Shown: positions 1 through 9,393 of the stretch, piece by piece
Numbering within the stretch: position 1 is the first letter of the stretch
How the letters are laid out: each line of letters starts with the position of its first letter
Source: Mycolicibacillus trivialis
GTDB lineage: Bacteria > Actinomycetota > Actinomycetes > Mycobacteriales > Mycobacteriaceae
DNA length: 46,135 nucleotides
Assembly: GCF_002102395.1 (NCBI RefSeq)
Contig: NZ_LQPZ01000011.1
Coordinates: 1 to 46,135 of the forward strand
Direction: 5' to 3'
Notes under the pieces: generated by a model
Told to the model about the DNA's origin: nothing
Seen by the model: only the letters and a program-made list of their open reading frames with translations
The model's database searches: none
Program-made: the position numbers and the translations under genes

Positions 1-2
1 GG

Positions 3-68
3 ACCGCGCCCGCCGCGCCACCCCCTCCGGGTGCCCCGCCGGGCCCGGTCCCCGGCCCGGCCGCCTGA
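3..68 (+). CDS. C-terminal end of an upstream protein (partial)
   Basis: An open frame enters from the left edge and stops at the TGA at 66-68. The 21 visible residues are almost all Pro, Ala and Gly, a common type of tail on mycobacterial membrane and exported proteins. In M. tuberculosis the gene upstream of mrp on the same strand is the membrane protein Rv1230c, so this could be its tail. Only composition and position support that. Confidence 0.4.
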   Translation, partial: TAPAAPPPPGAPPGPVPGPAA

Positions 69-79
69 CAGGTAGCGCC

Positions 80-92
80 TACACTTGGCGGT
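80..92 (+). promoter_or_regulatory. mrp leaderless promoter (-10 TACACT)
   Basis: TACACT at 80-85 fits the mycobacterial SigA -10 pattern TANNNT. It is followed by 7 nt and then the GTG at 93, so transcription should begin at or next to the start codon. No Shine-Dalgarno sequence is present. This spacing decides for the GTG at 93 over the one at 91. Confidence 0.6.
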
Positions 93-1244
93 GTGTCCGA
101 AAACCATGATGACACCGCCGAACTGATCGCCGCGATCCGCGCGTCGCTGTCCAAGGTGCTCGACCCTGAGATTCGTCGACCGATCACTGAACTCGGCATG
201 GTCAAGAACATCGATGTCGCGCCCGACCGCAGTGTGCACGTGGAGATCTACCTGACGATCGCGGGCTGTCCGATGAAGGGCGACATCACCGACATGGTCA
301 CCCAAGCGGTGGCCGACACCCCGGGAACCGGCCCGGTGACGGTGACCCTCGACGTGATGAGCGACGAACAACGCGCCGAGATGCGCAAGATGCTGCGCGG
401 CGACAGCCGTGAGCCGGTCATCCCGTTCGCCCAGCCCGATTCGTTGACCCGGGTCTACGCGGTCGCCTCCGGCAAGGGCGGGGTCGGCAAGTCCAGCATC
501 ACGGTCAACCTGGCCGCGGCGATGGCCGCGCGCGGCCTGTCGGTCGGGGTGCTCGACGCCGACATCCACGGCCACTCGGTACCGCGCATGATGGGCTGCA
601 CCGACCGGCCGACCCAGGTCGAGAAGATGATCCTGCCGCCGATCGCGCACGAGGTGCGGCTGATCTCGATCGCCATGTTCACCAAGGGCAACGAGGCCGT
701 GGTCTGGCGCGGGCCGATGCTGCACCGCGCTCTGCAGCAGTTCCTCGCCGACGTGTACTGGGGCGATCTGGACGTGCTGCTGCTCGACCTGCCGCCGGGC
801 ACCGGGGACATCGCCATCTCGGTGGCCCAGTTGATTCCGGGGGCGGAGATCCTGGTGGTCACCACCCCGCAGGCCGCCGCGGCCGAGGTCGCCGAGCGCG
901 CCGGCAGCATCGCGCTGCAGACCCGCCAGCGCATCGCCGGTGTGGTGGAGAACATGTCGTCGTTGCAACTGCCCGACGGCACCGAGATGAAACTGTTCGG
1001 CGAGGGCGGTGGTCAGCAGGTCGCCGAACGCCTGTCCCGCTCCACCGGCGCCGACGTGCCGTTGCTGGGTCAGGTGCCGCTGGACCCGTCGATGGTGGCG
1101 GCCGGCGACTCCGGGAGGCCGATCGTGCTCAGCGCGCCGGATTCGGCCGCCGGCAAGCAGTTGCGCACCATCGCCGACACCCTGTCGACCCGGCGTCGCG
1201 GCCTGGCCGGGATGTCGCTGGGTCTGGATCCCGCCGGGCGCTGA
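93..1244 (+). CDS. mrp: Mrp/ApbC family iron-sulfur cluster carrier P-loop ATPase
   Basis: This 383-residue protein has an N-terminal MIP18/DUF59 domain (about 10-100) and a deviant Walker A GKGGVGKSS at about 127-135, typical of the MinD/Mrp ATPases. The family binds Fe-S clusters and passes them to apoproteins in the cytosol. The strongly conserved DLPPGTGD stretch is present. The C-terminal CxxC pair that bridges a cluster between subunits in many Mrp/Nbp35 proteins is missing: the stretch after VENMSS reads LQLPDG. The M. tuberculosis ortholog, as I recall it, is the same. The start is a leaderless GTG. The gene converges on the sigE-rseA-htrA-tatB group, as in M. tuberculosis (Rv1229c). 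Confidence 0.93.
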   Translation: MSENHDDTAELIAAIRASLSKVLDPEIRRPITELGMVKNIDVAPDRSVHVEIYLTIAGCPMKGDITDMVTQAVADTPGTGPVTVTLDVMSDEQRAEMRKMLRGDSREPVIPFAQPDSLTRVYAVASGKGGVGKSSITVNLAAAMAARGLSVGVLDADIHGHSVPRMMGCTDRPTQVEKMILPPIAHEVRLISIAMFTKGNEAVVWRGPMLHRALQQFLADVYWGDLDVLLLDLPPGTGDIAISVAQLIPGAEILVVTTPQAAAAEVAERAGSIALQTRQRIAGVVENMSSLQLPDGTEMKLFGEGGGQQVAERLSRSTGADVPLLGQVPLDPSMVAAGDSGRPIVLSAPDSAAGKQLRTIADTLSTRRRGLAGMSLGLDPAGR

Positions 1245-1259
1245 CGACGCCGGCGCTGC

Positions 1260-1655
1260 TCAGGTGGCGTCGTCGTCGTAGGGCGTCTGGTGGGCCGTCG
1301 ATGCCCCGCCGGGTGGCAGCGGTTCGGCCGGCCCCTCGGCCGGGCGCTGCAGCGGCGGCTGGTCGAACATGCCGGTGAACAACGAGTCGTCGCCGTCGAA
1401 TAGATGTTTGGTCAGCGCCGCCCGCGGCGTCATCCCGCGCAGTTTCTGCAGTTCGCTCAGCGGCTGGCGCAGATCGTCGAAGTCCGGCCCCATCTCCTCG
1501 CGCAGCTGGCTACTGGCGTTGGTGAGGTAGTCGCGGGCCTGCCGGGCTGCGTCGGCGGTCCACCGGATCGCCCCGGGCAGTCGCTCGGGACCCAACACGA
1601 CCAGCCCGACCACGATCAGGACCAGGATCTCGCCCCAGCCGACGTTGGCGAACAT
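1260..1655 (-). CDS. tatB: Sec-independent protein translocase subunit TatB
   Basis: This is a 131-residue TatB. It has a single N-terminal membrane helix (about residues 7-22), then the hinge motif LGPERLP (21-27) and an amphipathic helix to about residue 60. The tail is acidic and proline-rich. TatB works with TatC in the membrane to recognise twin-arginine signal peptides and hand folded proteins to TatA. Its ATG directly abuts the stop codon of htrA (no intergenic base), so the two are probably co-transcribed and translationally coupled. The order sigE-rseA-htrA-tatB is the conserved mycobacterial one (Rv1224 position). Confidence 0.93.
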   Translation of the reverse strand: MFANVGWGEILVLIVVGLVVLGPERLPGAIRWTADAARQARDYLTNASSQLREEMGPDFDDLRQPLSELQKLRGMTPRAALTKHLFDGDDSLFTGMFDQPPLQRPAEGPAEPLPPGGASTAHQTPYDDDAT

Positions 1656-3146
<1,491 letters not shown>

Positions 3147-3229
3147 CTAAACCTCTTCTGCTTCACCCGGAAGAACATGCGCCGCCGAGACGAGCACACG
3201 CTGCCCAGACGTCATTACCGGGACCGAGC

Positions 3230-3625
3230 CTACCGGCGCTTGCGGCGGCGCCGTGACTCTTGTTGCGGGAACGGGTCCGGCTGGGGCGCCTGCGGCTCCT
3301 CGGCCGGTGTCTCGGGGATCTGGGCGAGCAGCCCCAGCAGGGTCCGCGGGATCTGCACCGGTCCGGACTCGCGCAGGGCCGCGCGCGCCCGGCTCTGCCC
3401 TTCGACCTCGGCGGCGCACTGTGGGCACAGCGACAGGTGGTGGGCCGCGCGGAGGTGGGCGTTCATCCGCAGCTCCCCGTCGACGAAGGCCGCGATGGCC
3501 TCGGTGGACAGGTGTTCGGTGGAGCTGAACTGGCGGGGTGCGCCGACCGGCGCGTCGTTCTGGGAGGCGAACTGCGCGGGCAACCAGGAGAACGCCCGAC
3601 GGAACACGTGTCCCGGGTCGGCCAT
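3230..3625 (-). CDS. rseA: Anti-sigma-E factor RseA (ZAS family)
   Basis: This is a 131-residue cytosolic anti-sigma factor for SigE. It carries the zinc-associated anti-sigma motif H-x3-C-x2-C (His63, Cys67, Cys70), which senses redox and binds zinc in this family. The N-terminus MADPGHVFRRAFSWLPAQFA is nearly the same as my memory of M. tuberculosis RseA. The frame is open much further upstream into sigE, but GGAGAGGAG lies 6 nt before the ATG at 3625 and fixes the start there. A GTG at 3628 is the alternative. The gene lies between sigE and htrA, so regulator, anti-regulator and effector protease are together. Confidence 0.92.
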   Translation of the reverse strand: MADPGHVFRRAFSWLPAQFASQNDAPVGAPRQFSSTEHLSTEAIAAFVDGELRMNAHLRAAHHLSLCPQCAAEVEGQSRARAALRESGPVQIPRTLLGLLAQIPETPAEEPQAPQPDPFPQQESRRRRKRR

Positions 3626-3694
3626 CACCGGCTCCTCTCCTCGGCCGCTACCGCGATACCACGAATGTAGCGCGCCGAGCTCGAAGGACGGGTG

Positions 3695-3714
3695 CACACC
3701 GCTCGGACGGTGTG
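3695..3714 (-). terminator. Hairpin between sigE and rseA
   Basis: CACACCG and CGGTGTG form a perfect 7-bp stem with a 6-nt loop, just after the sigE stop codon. There is no T-tract. It could attenuate read-through from sigE into rseA or protect the sigE 3' end. A TACATT box on the minus strand (3664-3669) downstream of it could be an rseA promoter. Confidence 0.35.
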
Positions 3715-3722
3715 GGCGCGGA

Positions 3723-4490
3723 TCAGCGCCCGGACGGGACGACGAACGATTCGTCGTGGTCGGGGTGGGCGGCCAGGTAGTCGCGCAGCGCCTGCCTGCC
3801 GCGGTGGATCCGGCTGCGCACGGTGCCCAGTTTGACCCCGAGCGTGGCGCCGATCTCCTCGTAGGACAGGCCTTCGATGTCACACAGCACCACCGCGGCG
3901 CGGAACTCCGGCGGCAGCGACGCCAGCGCCGCCTGCAGGTCGGGTCCCAGCCGCGCGTCGTGGTAGATCTGCTCCGGGGTGGACACGGTCGACGGAACCC
4001 GGTCGTAGTCCTCCGGCAGTGCCTCCATCCGGATGCGGGCGCGGCGGCGCACCATGTCCAGGAACAGGTTGGTGGTGATGCGGTGCAGCCAGCCCTCGAA
4101 CGTTCCGGGGCGGTAGTTCTGCAGGGACCGGAACACCCGGATGAACGTCTCCTGGGTGAGGTCCTCGGCGTCGTGCTGGTTGCCCGACAGCCGGTAGGCC
4201 AACCGGTAGACCCGGTCGGCGTGCTGGCGCACCAGCTCGTCCCACGACGGCATGGCGGCGTTGTCCCCGGTCGCATCGAACACCGCGGTGCCCTGCAACT
4301 CGTCGGACGGCTCGGCCCAGCCGCTCGCCGGCTCCGGAGCCGGGTGCGACATGCTCGTCGGGTTCATCGGTGTGGTGATGGTGATCCCCTCCACGGTGTC
4401 GACAGACATCACGTTCGATAACGCGGCGACGGTGCCCGGATATTCCCCCAGCTGCGCAACCACGCGCTTGCTGTCCTTACGGTTACCCAC
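3723..4490 (-). CDS. sigE: ECF RNA polymerase sigma factor SigE
   Basis: This 255-residue ECF sigma factor has a variable N-terminal extension (1-80), region 2 (about 84-152, with [12 protein letters not shown]) and region 4 (about 186-240, with the helix-turn-helix [20 protein letters not shown]). SigE directs the response to envelope damage, detergent and heat in mycobacteria and is held by RseA. From residue 80 on, the protein is almost the same as my memory of M. tuberculosis SigE. The GTG start matches the VGN residues of that protein. In-frame ATGs at residues 28, 42 and 47 are plausible alternative starts, as shorter isoforms have been described for the M. tuberculosis protein. Confidence 0.94.
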   Translation of the reverse strand: MGNRKDSKRVVAQLGEYPGTVAALSNVMSVDTVEGITITTPMNPTSMSHPAPEPASGWAEPSDELQGTAVFDATGDNAAMPSWDELVRQHADRVYRLAYRLSGNQHDAEDLTQETFIRVFRSLQNYRPGTFEGWLHRITTNLFLDMVRRRARIRMEALPEDYDRVPSTVSTPEQIYHDARLGPDLQAALASLPPEFRAAVVLCDIEGLSYEEIGATLGVKLGTVRSRIHRGRQALRDYLAAHPDHDESFVVPSGR

Positions 4491-4508
4491 CAGATTGTGC
4501 CGGTTATG

Positions 4509-4522
4509 TGAACCCTCTGAAC
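4509..4522 (-). promoter_or_regulatory. Direct repeat upstream of sigE
   Basis: On the minus strand GTTCA-N4-GTTCA lies 19-32 nt upstream of the sigE GTG. Response regulators such as MprA bind direct repeats near sigE in M. tuberculosis, but the spacing here (9-nt period) is shorter than the MprA box I remember. It is a candidate site only. Confidence 0.22.
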
Positions 4523-4690
4523 GTTGGGTAAGACTTGGTGACCGCCGGTCCTCTCACCCGCTGTCGGCCGCGTTGACCTGCACGGTTGCCGGGGCCGGTG
4601 TGGATGCGGTCACGATTCCCGCGGCGCGCGTCGGGCGTGTCCGCCCGGGGTGTCAGGGCGCGCCTGCTGCGGTCACCCGCCGGTTGGTCC

Positions 4691-4702
4691 TACGCTGCGG
4701 TC
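4691..4702 (+). promoter_or_regulatory. Leaderless promoter of the O-methyltransferase (-10 TACGCT)
   Basis: TACGCT at 4691-4696 is followed by 6 nt and then the ATG at 4703. The spacing places the transcription start on the start codon and selects this ATG from a frame that is open 39 codons further upstream. Confidence 0.6.
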
Positions 4703-5371
4703 ATGTCCAGCACCGACCAGCCCCCCGGCGAGACGGCCGGCCGCAGCCGCGCGGAATCGCTGTACACCCACGCCGAGGAGTCCATCTCCGAGGACGAGGT
4801 GCTGGTCGCCGCCCGTGACCGGGCCGCCGAGATCGGCGCCGGCGCGGTGAGCCCGGCGGTCGGCGCGTTGTTGAGCCTGCTGGCGCGGCTCAGCGGCGGC
4901 AAGGCCGTGGTGGAGGTCGGCACCGGCGCCGGGGTCAGCGGGCTGTGGCTGCTCTCCGGGATGGCCGAGGACGGCGTGCTGACCACCATCGACCTGGAGC
5001 CGGAGTATCAGCGGGTCGCCAAGCAGACGTTCGCCGAGGCCGGGTCCGGGCCGTCGCGCACCCGGCTGATCGCCGGTCGCGCCCAGGAGGTGCTCACCCG
5101 GCTCGCCGACGACTCCTATGACCTGGTGTTCATCGACGCCGACCCGATCGATCTGCCCACCTATGTCGCCGAAGGGGTGCGGTTGCTGCGCCCCGGCGGG
5201 GCGATCGTGCTCAACCGGGCCGCCCTCGGCGGCCGCGCCGGCGACCCGGCGGCCAATGACGCGGAGGTCTCCGCCGCCCGCGAGGCCGCCCGGCTCATCG
5301 CCGAGGACGAGCGGCTGAGCCCGGCGTTGATCCCGCTGGGCGAGGGTCTGTTGGCCGCCGTGCGCGACTGA
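4703..5371 (+). CDS. Class I SAM-dependent O-methyltransferase (Rv1220c-like)
   Basis: This 222-residue methyltransferase has SAM-binding motif [10 protein letters not shown] at about 70-78, an acidic residue at the end of strand 2 (TTIDLEP), and FIDADP at about 143-148. The fold and spacing match the catechol/caffeoyl-CoA O-methyltransferase family. The substrate is unknown. It lies divergent to sigE, as Rv1220c does in M. tuberculosis, with 212 bp between the two starts. The ATG at 4703 is chosen because a TANNNT -10 box ends 6 nt before it and no Shine-Dalgarno sequence supports the upstream starts. Confidence 0.88.
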   Translation: MSSTDQPPGETAGRSRAESLYTHAEESISEDEVLVAARDRAAEIGAGAVSPAVGALLSLLARLSGGKAVVEVGTGAGVSGLWLLSGMAEDGVLTTIDLEPEYQRVAKQTFAEAGSGPSRTRLIAGRAQEVLTRLADDSYDLVFIDADPIDLPTYVAEGVRLLRPGGAIVLNRAALGGRAGDPAANDAEVSAAREAARLIAEDERLSPALIPLGEGLLAAVRD

Positions 5372-5430
5372 CCCGCACCGCTCCGCTCCCCCTGTCACCG
5401 CGGCGTTGAACGTCGCTGTGAAGAAAACCC

Positions 5431-5467
5431 TTGCCTCTCGATTGAACGCGCGTTTAAACTATTGAAC
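5431..5467 (+). promoter_or_regulatory. TetR/efflux operon promoter, leaderless
   Basis: TTGCCT (5431-5436), an 18-nt spacer and TAAACT (5455-5460) form a good SigA promoter. Seven nt separate the -10 box from the ATG at 5468, so the mRNA should start at or just before the start codon. Confidence 0.65.
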
Positions 5468-5476
5468 ATGCGTTCA
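5443..5476 (+). promoter_or_regulatory. Tandem palindromic TetR operators
   Basis: Two near-palindromes of the form TGAAC-N4-GTT(C/T)A lie at 5443-5456 and 5463-5476, exactly 20 bp apart (about two helical turns). The first overlaps the promoter spacer and -10 box. The second spans the transcription start and the start codon. This is what an autoregulatory TetR site should look like. Confidence 0.65.
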
Positions 5477-6163
5477 GCCGATCAGTCGACGCCCGCCCGC
5501 ATCCGGGATGCGGCGATCACCCTGTTCGCCGAGCGCGGCTTCGACGTCGGGGTGCGCCCGATCGCGGCGGCAGCCGGGGTGAGCGCCGGACTGGTGCTCC
5601 ACCACTTCGGCTCCAAGGACGGCCTGCGGCAGGCCTGTGACGACTACGTGGCCGAGCAGATCCGCCAGGACAAGGTGGCGGCGCTGCGGGCCCCGGACCC
5701 GGCCAGTTGGCTGGCCCAACTGAACGCGACCGAGTCCTATGCACCGCTGACCGCTTACCTGATGCGCAGCCTGCATACCGGCACCGACCTGGCCAAGTCA
5801 CTGTGGCGCCGGATGATCGACAATGCCGAGGACTACCTCGCCGAAGGCGTGCGCGCGGGCACGATCAAGCCCAGCGCCGACCCGCGGGCCCGCGCCCGCT
5901 ACCTGGCGATGATCGGCGGTGGCGGCCTGTTGCTCTATCTGCAATTGCACGACACGCCCGACGATTTCGAGGCTGTGCTGCGCGACTACGTGCGCGACAT
6001 GGTCCCACCGGCGCTGGAGCTCTACACCCAGGGTCTGCTGACCGACGCGAGTCTCTACGAGGCGATGGTCACCGACCGCACGGGTACCCGTCCCGCCGCC
6101 GATCACCCCGACGCGGGCAACCCGACCACAGCCGACGACGGAGGAGGCCCCGATGACCGGTGA
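5468..6163 (+). CDS. TetR family repressor of the downstream efflux operon (Rv1219c-like)
   Basis: This 231-residue TetR-type regulator has an N-terminal helix-turn-helix (about 29-48, with [20 protein letters not shown]) and a helical ligand-binding C-terminus. The family represses its own operon until a drug-like ligand binds. The ATG at 5468 is preferred to the TTG at 5462 because the promoter is leaderless at this ATG and the protein then begins MRSAD, as I recall for Rv1219c. Tandem palindromes over the promoter and start codon support autoregulation. Its 3' end overlaps the ABC ATPase gene by 11 nt, so the two are co-transcribed. Confidence 0.9.
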   Translation: MRSADQSTPARIRDAAITLFAERGFDVGVRPIAAAAGVSAGLVLHHFGSKDGLRQACDDYVAEQIRQDKVAALRAPDPASWLAQLNATESYAPLTAYLMRSLHTGTDLAKSLWRRMIDNAEDYLAEGVRAGTIKPSADPRARARYLAMIGGGGLLLYLQLHDTPDDFEAVLRDYVRDMVPPALELYTQGLLTDASLYEAMVTDRTGTRPAADHPDAGNPTTADDGGGPDDR

Positions 6164-7070
6164 CGAACGTGGCCCGATGATCGAGATCGGTTCGCTGCGC
6201 AAGAGTTTCGGGCGGGTGTTGGCGCTCGACGGTCTCGACATGGTGGTCCACCCCGGCGAGATCCACGGTTTCCTCGGTCCCAACGGAGCCGGGAAGTCGA
6301 CGACGCTGCGGGTCCTGCTCGGTCTGATCCGCGCCGACGGCGGTACGGTACGCATGCTCGGACGCGATCCGTGGACCGACGCGGTGGCGTTACATCGCGA
6401 GATCGCCTATGTGCCCGGCGATGTCACGCTGTGGCCGTCACTCACCGGCGGGGAGATCATCGACCTTCTGGGTCGCATGCGCGGCGGTCTGGATGTGCGC
6501 CGCCGCGACGAACTCATCGAACGCTTCGACCTCGATCCGCGCAAGAAGGCCCGGACTTACTCCAAAGGCAACCGGCAGAAGGTGTCGCTGGTGTCGGCGC
6601 TGGCCTCGCCGGCCCGGTTGCTGCTGCTCGACGAGCCGACCAGCGGCCTGGACCCGTTGATGGAACGGGTTTTCCAGCAATCCGTCACCGAAGCCCGCGA
6701 CCGGGGTGCCACCGTCCTGTTGTCCAGCCACATCCTGGCCGAGTGTGAGGCGCTGTGCGAGCGGGTGACGATCATCCGGGCGGGGCGCACGGTGGAGAGC
6801 GGCTCGCTGGCATCGATGCGGCACCTGAGCCGCACGTCGATCACCGCCGAGGTGACCGGCGATCCCGGCGACCTGGCCCGCCTGCCCGGCGTTCACGACC
6901 TCACCAGATCCGGCAGCACGGTCCGCGCCCAGGTGGACAACGCCGGCCTGGGCGAGGTGGTCCGGGTGCTCGGCGAGGCCGGGGTACGCAGTCTGGTCAG
7001 CCAGCCACCCACGCTTGAGGAACTCTTCCTGCGCCACTACGACGCCGCCGCGCCGGCCGGAGCCCGGTGA
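6153..7070 (+). CDS. ABC exporter ATP-binding protein (Rv1218c-like)
   Basis: This 305-residue nucleotide-binding subunit has Walker [10 protein letters not shown] (42-50), an atypical signature SKGNRQ (about 137-142) in place of LSGGQ, Walker B LLLLDEP (156-162) and a switch histidine in SSHIL. These are features of the DrrA-like ABC-2 exporter group. It powers export by the permease encoded next. GGAGGAGG lies just before the ATG, within the end of the TetR gene. The M. tuberculosis counterpart pair Rv1218c-Rv1217c is associated with multidrug efflux. The true substrate here cannot be read from sequence. Confidence 0.92.
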   Translation: MTGDERGPMIEIGSLRKSFGRVLALDGLDMVVHPGEIHGFLGPNGAGKSTTLRVLLGLIRADGGTVRMLGRDPWTDAVALHREIAYVPGDVTLWPSLTGGEIIDLLGRMRGGLDVRRRDELIERFDLDPRKKARTYSKGNRQKVSLVSALASPARLLLLDEPTSGLDPLMERVFQQSVTEARDRGATVLLSSHILAECEALCERVTIIRAGRTVESGSLASMRHLSRTSITAEVTGDPGDLARLPGVHDLTRSGSTVRAQVDNAGLGEVVRVLGEAGVRSLVSQPPTLEELFLRHYDAAAPAGAR

Positions 7071-8698
7071 TGAGGACGACCGCCCCCGCCCGCCCGTCGC
7101 TTCCGGGGCGGCGGGCCGGGACCGCCTTCGCCGGGACCACCCAACTGCTGCGGCTGTACCTGCGCCGCGACCGAATCGTGTTGCCGCTGTGGGTGCTGTT
7201 GCTGTCGGTTCCGCTGGCCGGTGTCTACATCGGCAGCGTGGCCGCGATCTATCCGACCGCCGCCGACCGGGCCGGGCTCGCGGCCACCATCATGGCCAGC
7301 CCCGCGCAACGCGCCCTCTACGGCCAGGTCTACAACGACAGCCTCGGTGCGGTCGGCATCTGGAAGGCGGGGATGTTCCATGCGCTGATCGCGATCGCGG
7401 TGATCCTCACCGTGATCCGGCACACCCGCGCCGACGAGGAGAGCGGCCGCACGGAGTTGGTCGACTCGACCGCGGTCGGCCGCTACGCCGGGCTGACCGC
7501 CGCGCTACTGCTGGCCGCCGGCGGCTCGATCGCCACCGGCGTCATCGGTGCCGCCGGGTTGCTGACCACCGATGTCGACCCCGGCGGGTCGCTGGCATTC
7601 GGTGCGGCACTGGCGTGTTCGGGCCTGGTGTTCACCGCCGTCGCCGCGGGCACCGCGCAACTCTCCCCCAGCGCCCGCGTCGCCCGTACAGCGGCGTTCG
7701 GGGTGCTGGCGGTGGCATTCACCCTGCGCGCCGTCGGCGACGCGGGCGATGGCGGCTTGTCGTGGCTCTCCCCGCTGGGCTGGGCCTTGCAGGTCCGCCC
7801 CTACGCCGGGGACCGGTGGTGGGTGCTGCTGCTGCCGCTGGCGGCGGCCGCGGCGCTCACCGTGGTGGCCTACCGGCTGCGCGCTCGCCGCGATGTCGGA
7901 GCGGGCCTGTTCGCCGAGCGACCCGGTCCCGCGCAGGCGTCGTCGCGGCTACGCGGGGTCTTCGGGTTGGCGTGGCGGCTGGGCCGCGGCTCGCTGGCGG
8001 TCTGGACCGTCGGGTTGGCGGCATACGGGCTGATGATCGGCAGCGCGGTGCGCGGGATCGGCGGCCAGTTGGGCGGCGACGCCCGCGACGTCGTCACCCG
8101 ACTGGGCGGCACCACGGCGCTGGCGGACGCGTTCATCGCGGTGGCGTTCACGATGGTGGGGCTGGCCGCGGCCGCCTTCGCGGTCTCGCTGGTGCTGCGG
8201 CTGCATCAGGAGGAGGAGGCCGGCCATGCCGAAGAAGTGCTGGCCGCCGCGGTCCCGCGCGGCCGCTGGCTGGGCAGCCATCTGGTGATGGCGCTGGGCG
8301 CCTCGGCGCTGGCCCTGCTGGTGGCCGGCGCTGCCGCGGGCACCGCGTATGCGGCCGCCACCGGCGACCCGGCCGACGCGGTGGCCACGATCGGCGCCGC
8401 CGCCGTGCAACTGCCTGCCGTGTGGCTGCCCGCGGCGCTGGGGGTGGCGTTGTTCGGGGTGGCGCCCCGCTTCACCCCGGCGATCTGGGGGGCGCTCGTC
8501 GCGTTCGTCGCGATCTATCTCCTGGGTGCGTTGTCGGGGGCGCCCCATTGGGTGAACGACGCCGAACCGTTCGGGCATGTGCCGCGAGTGACCGGCGGGG
8601 ATTTCACCGCGGTGCCGCTGCTGTGGTTGCTGGGGATCGACGCGGCGCTGATCGCGGTGGGCGCGATCGGCTTCGCCCGACGCGACCTACGGCACTGA
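7070..8698 (+). CDS. ABC exporter membrane permease (Rv1217c-like)
   Basis: This 542-residue hydrophobic protein has roughly twelve predicted membrane helices in two similar halves, as in the tetronasin-resistance type of ABC-2 permease. It forms the transport channel that works with the preceding ATPase. Start and stop overlap as TGATG (stop at 7068-7070, ATG at 7070). GGAG 7 nt upstream favours this ATG over the GTG at 7067. It contains the conserved acidic segment RADEESGRTELVDSTAVGR, common in this family. It is the third gene of the TetR operon. Confidence 0.88.
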   Translation: MRTTAPARPSLPGRRAGTAFAGTTQLLRLYLRRDRIVLPLWVLLLSVPLAGVYIGSVAAIYPTAADRAGLAATIMASPAQRALYGQVYNDSLGAVGIWKAGMFHALIAIAVILTVIRHTRADEESGRTELVDSTAVGRYAGLTAALLLAAGGSIATGVIGAAGLLTTDVDPGGSLAFGAALACSGLVFTAVAAGTAQLSPSARVARTAAFGVLAVAFTLRAVGDAGDGGLSWLSPLGWALQVRPYAGDRWWVLLLPLAAAAALTVVAYRLRARRDVGAGLFAERPGPAQASSRLRGVFGLAWRLGRGSLAVWTVGLAAYGLMIGSAVRGIGGQLGGDARDVVTRLGGTTALADAFIAVAFTMVGLAAAAFAVSLVLRLHQEEEAGHAEEVLAAAVPRGRWLGSHLVMALGASALALLVAGAAAGTAYAAATGDPADAVATIGAAAVQLPAVWLPAALGVALFGVAPRFTPAIWGALVAFVAIYLLGALSGAPHWVNDAEPFGHVPRVTGGDFTAVPLLWLLGIDAALIAVGAIGFARRDLRH

Positions 8699-8714
8699 AC
8701 CGGAAGGAGCCGCG

Positions 8715-9389
8715 ATGACCATCGGAGTGCGGGTACTCACCTCGTCGCTGATCGGAACCGCGCTGCTGGCCGCGGCGCTGTTCTTGCCGGCGGGCACCCT
8801 GGACTACTGGCGGGGTTGGGCGTTCCTGGCGGTGTTCGCGGCGGCCAGCCTGGGGCCGGCCCGCTACTTCGCCCGTAAACACCCCGAGGTCCTGGAGCGG
8901 CGCCTGCGCGTCGGGCCGCGGGCCGAGCCCCGCCGGGCACAGCAGGTGATCATCACCCTGTCTTTCCTGGTGTTGCTGGCGATGCTGGTGTTCAGCGTCG
9001 TCGATCACCGCTTCGGTTGGTCACCGGTGCCGGCGGCGGTCTCGGTGCTCGGCGACGTCGCGGTGGCGACCGGGCTCGGGATGGCCATGCTGGTGGTCGC
9101 CCAGAATCATTTCGCCGGCGCCACGATCCGGGTCGAGCCCGATCAGCAACTGGTCAGCACCGGACTGTACCGAGTGGTGCGCCACCCGATGTATGCCGCA
9201 AACCTGGTGCTGATGGCCGGGATCCCGCCGGCGTTGGGTTCGCTGTGGGGTTTGGTCTTCCTCGTCCCGGGCGCTGCGGTGCTGGCCGCGCGGGTCCTCG
9301 ACGAGGAAGCCATGCTCACCGCGGAGTTGCCCGGCTACCGCGACTACACCCGTCAGGTCCGCTACCGGTTGGTGCCGTACCTGTGGTGA
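8715..9389 (+). CDS. Isoprenylcysteine carboxyl methyltransferase-like membrane protein (Rv1216c-like)
   Basis: This 224-residue integral membrane protein has about five membrane helices. The C-terminal region matches the ICMT/phospholipid methyltransferase fold: GLYRVVRHPMYAANLV provides the conserved RHP-Y motif, and DEEAMLTAELPGYRDYTRQV ends the SAM-binding part. Bacterial members methylate lipids or unknown small molecules at the membrane, and no protein substrate is implied. GGAAGGAG precedes the ATG by 5 nt. It lies 16 nt after the permease and is probably the last gene of the efflux operon. Confidence 0.85.
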   Translation: MTIGVRVLTSSLIGTALLAAALFLPAGTLDYWRGWAFLAVFAAASLGPARYFARKHPEVLERRLRVGPRAEPRRAQQVIITLSFLVLLAMLVFSVVDHRFGWSPVPAAVSVLGDVAVATGLGMAMLVVAQNHFAGATIRVEPDQQLVSTGLYRVVRHPMYAANLVLMAGIPPALGSLWGLVFLVPGAAVLAARVLDEEAMLTAELPGYRDYTRQVRYRLVPYLW

Positions 9390-9393
9390 GGCC

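Noticed and set aside
3626..4276. N-terminal extension of rseA to a 348-residue protein
   Set aside because: It would overlap most of sigE, and the extra residues are Arg/Ser/Cys-rich shadow sequence. The RBS at 3632-3640 marks the true start.
4488..4496. Leaderless start of sigE from CACAAT
   Set aside because: The hexamer ends only 3 nt before the GTG, too close for transcription to begin at the start codon.
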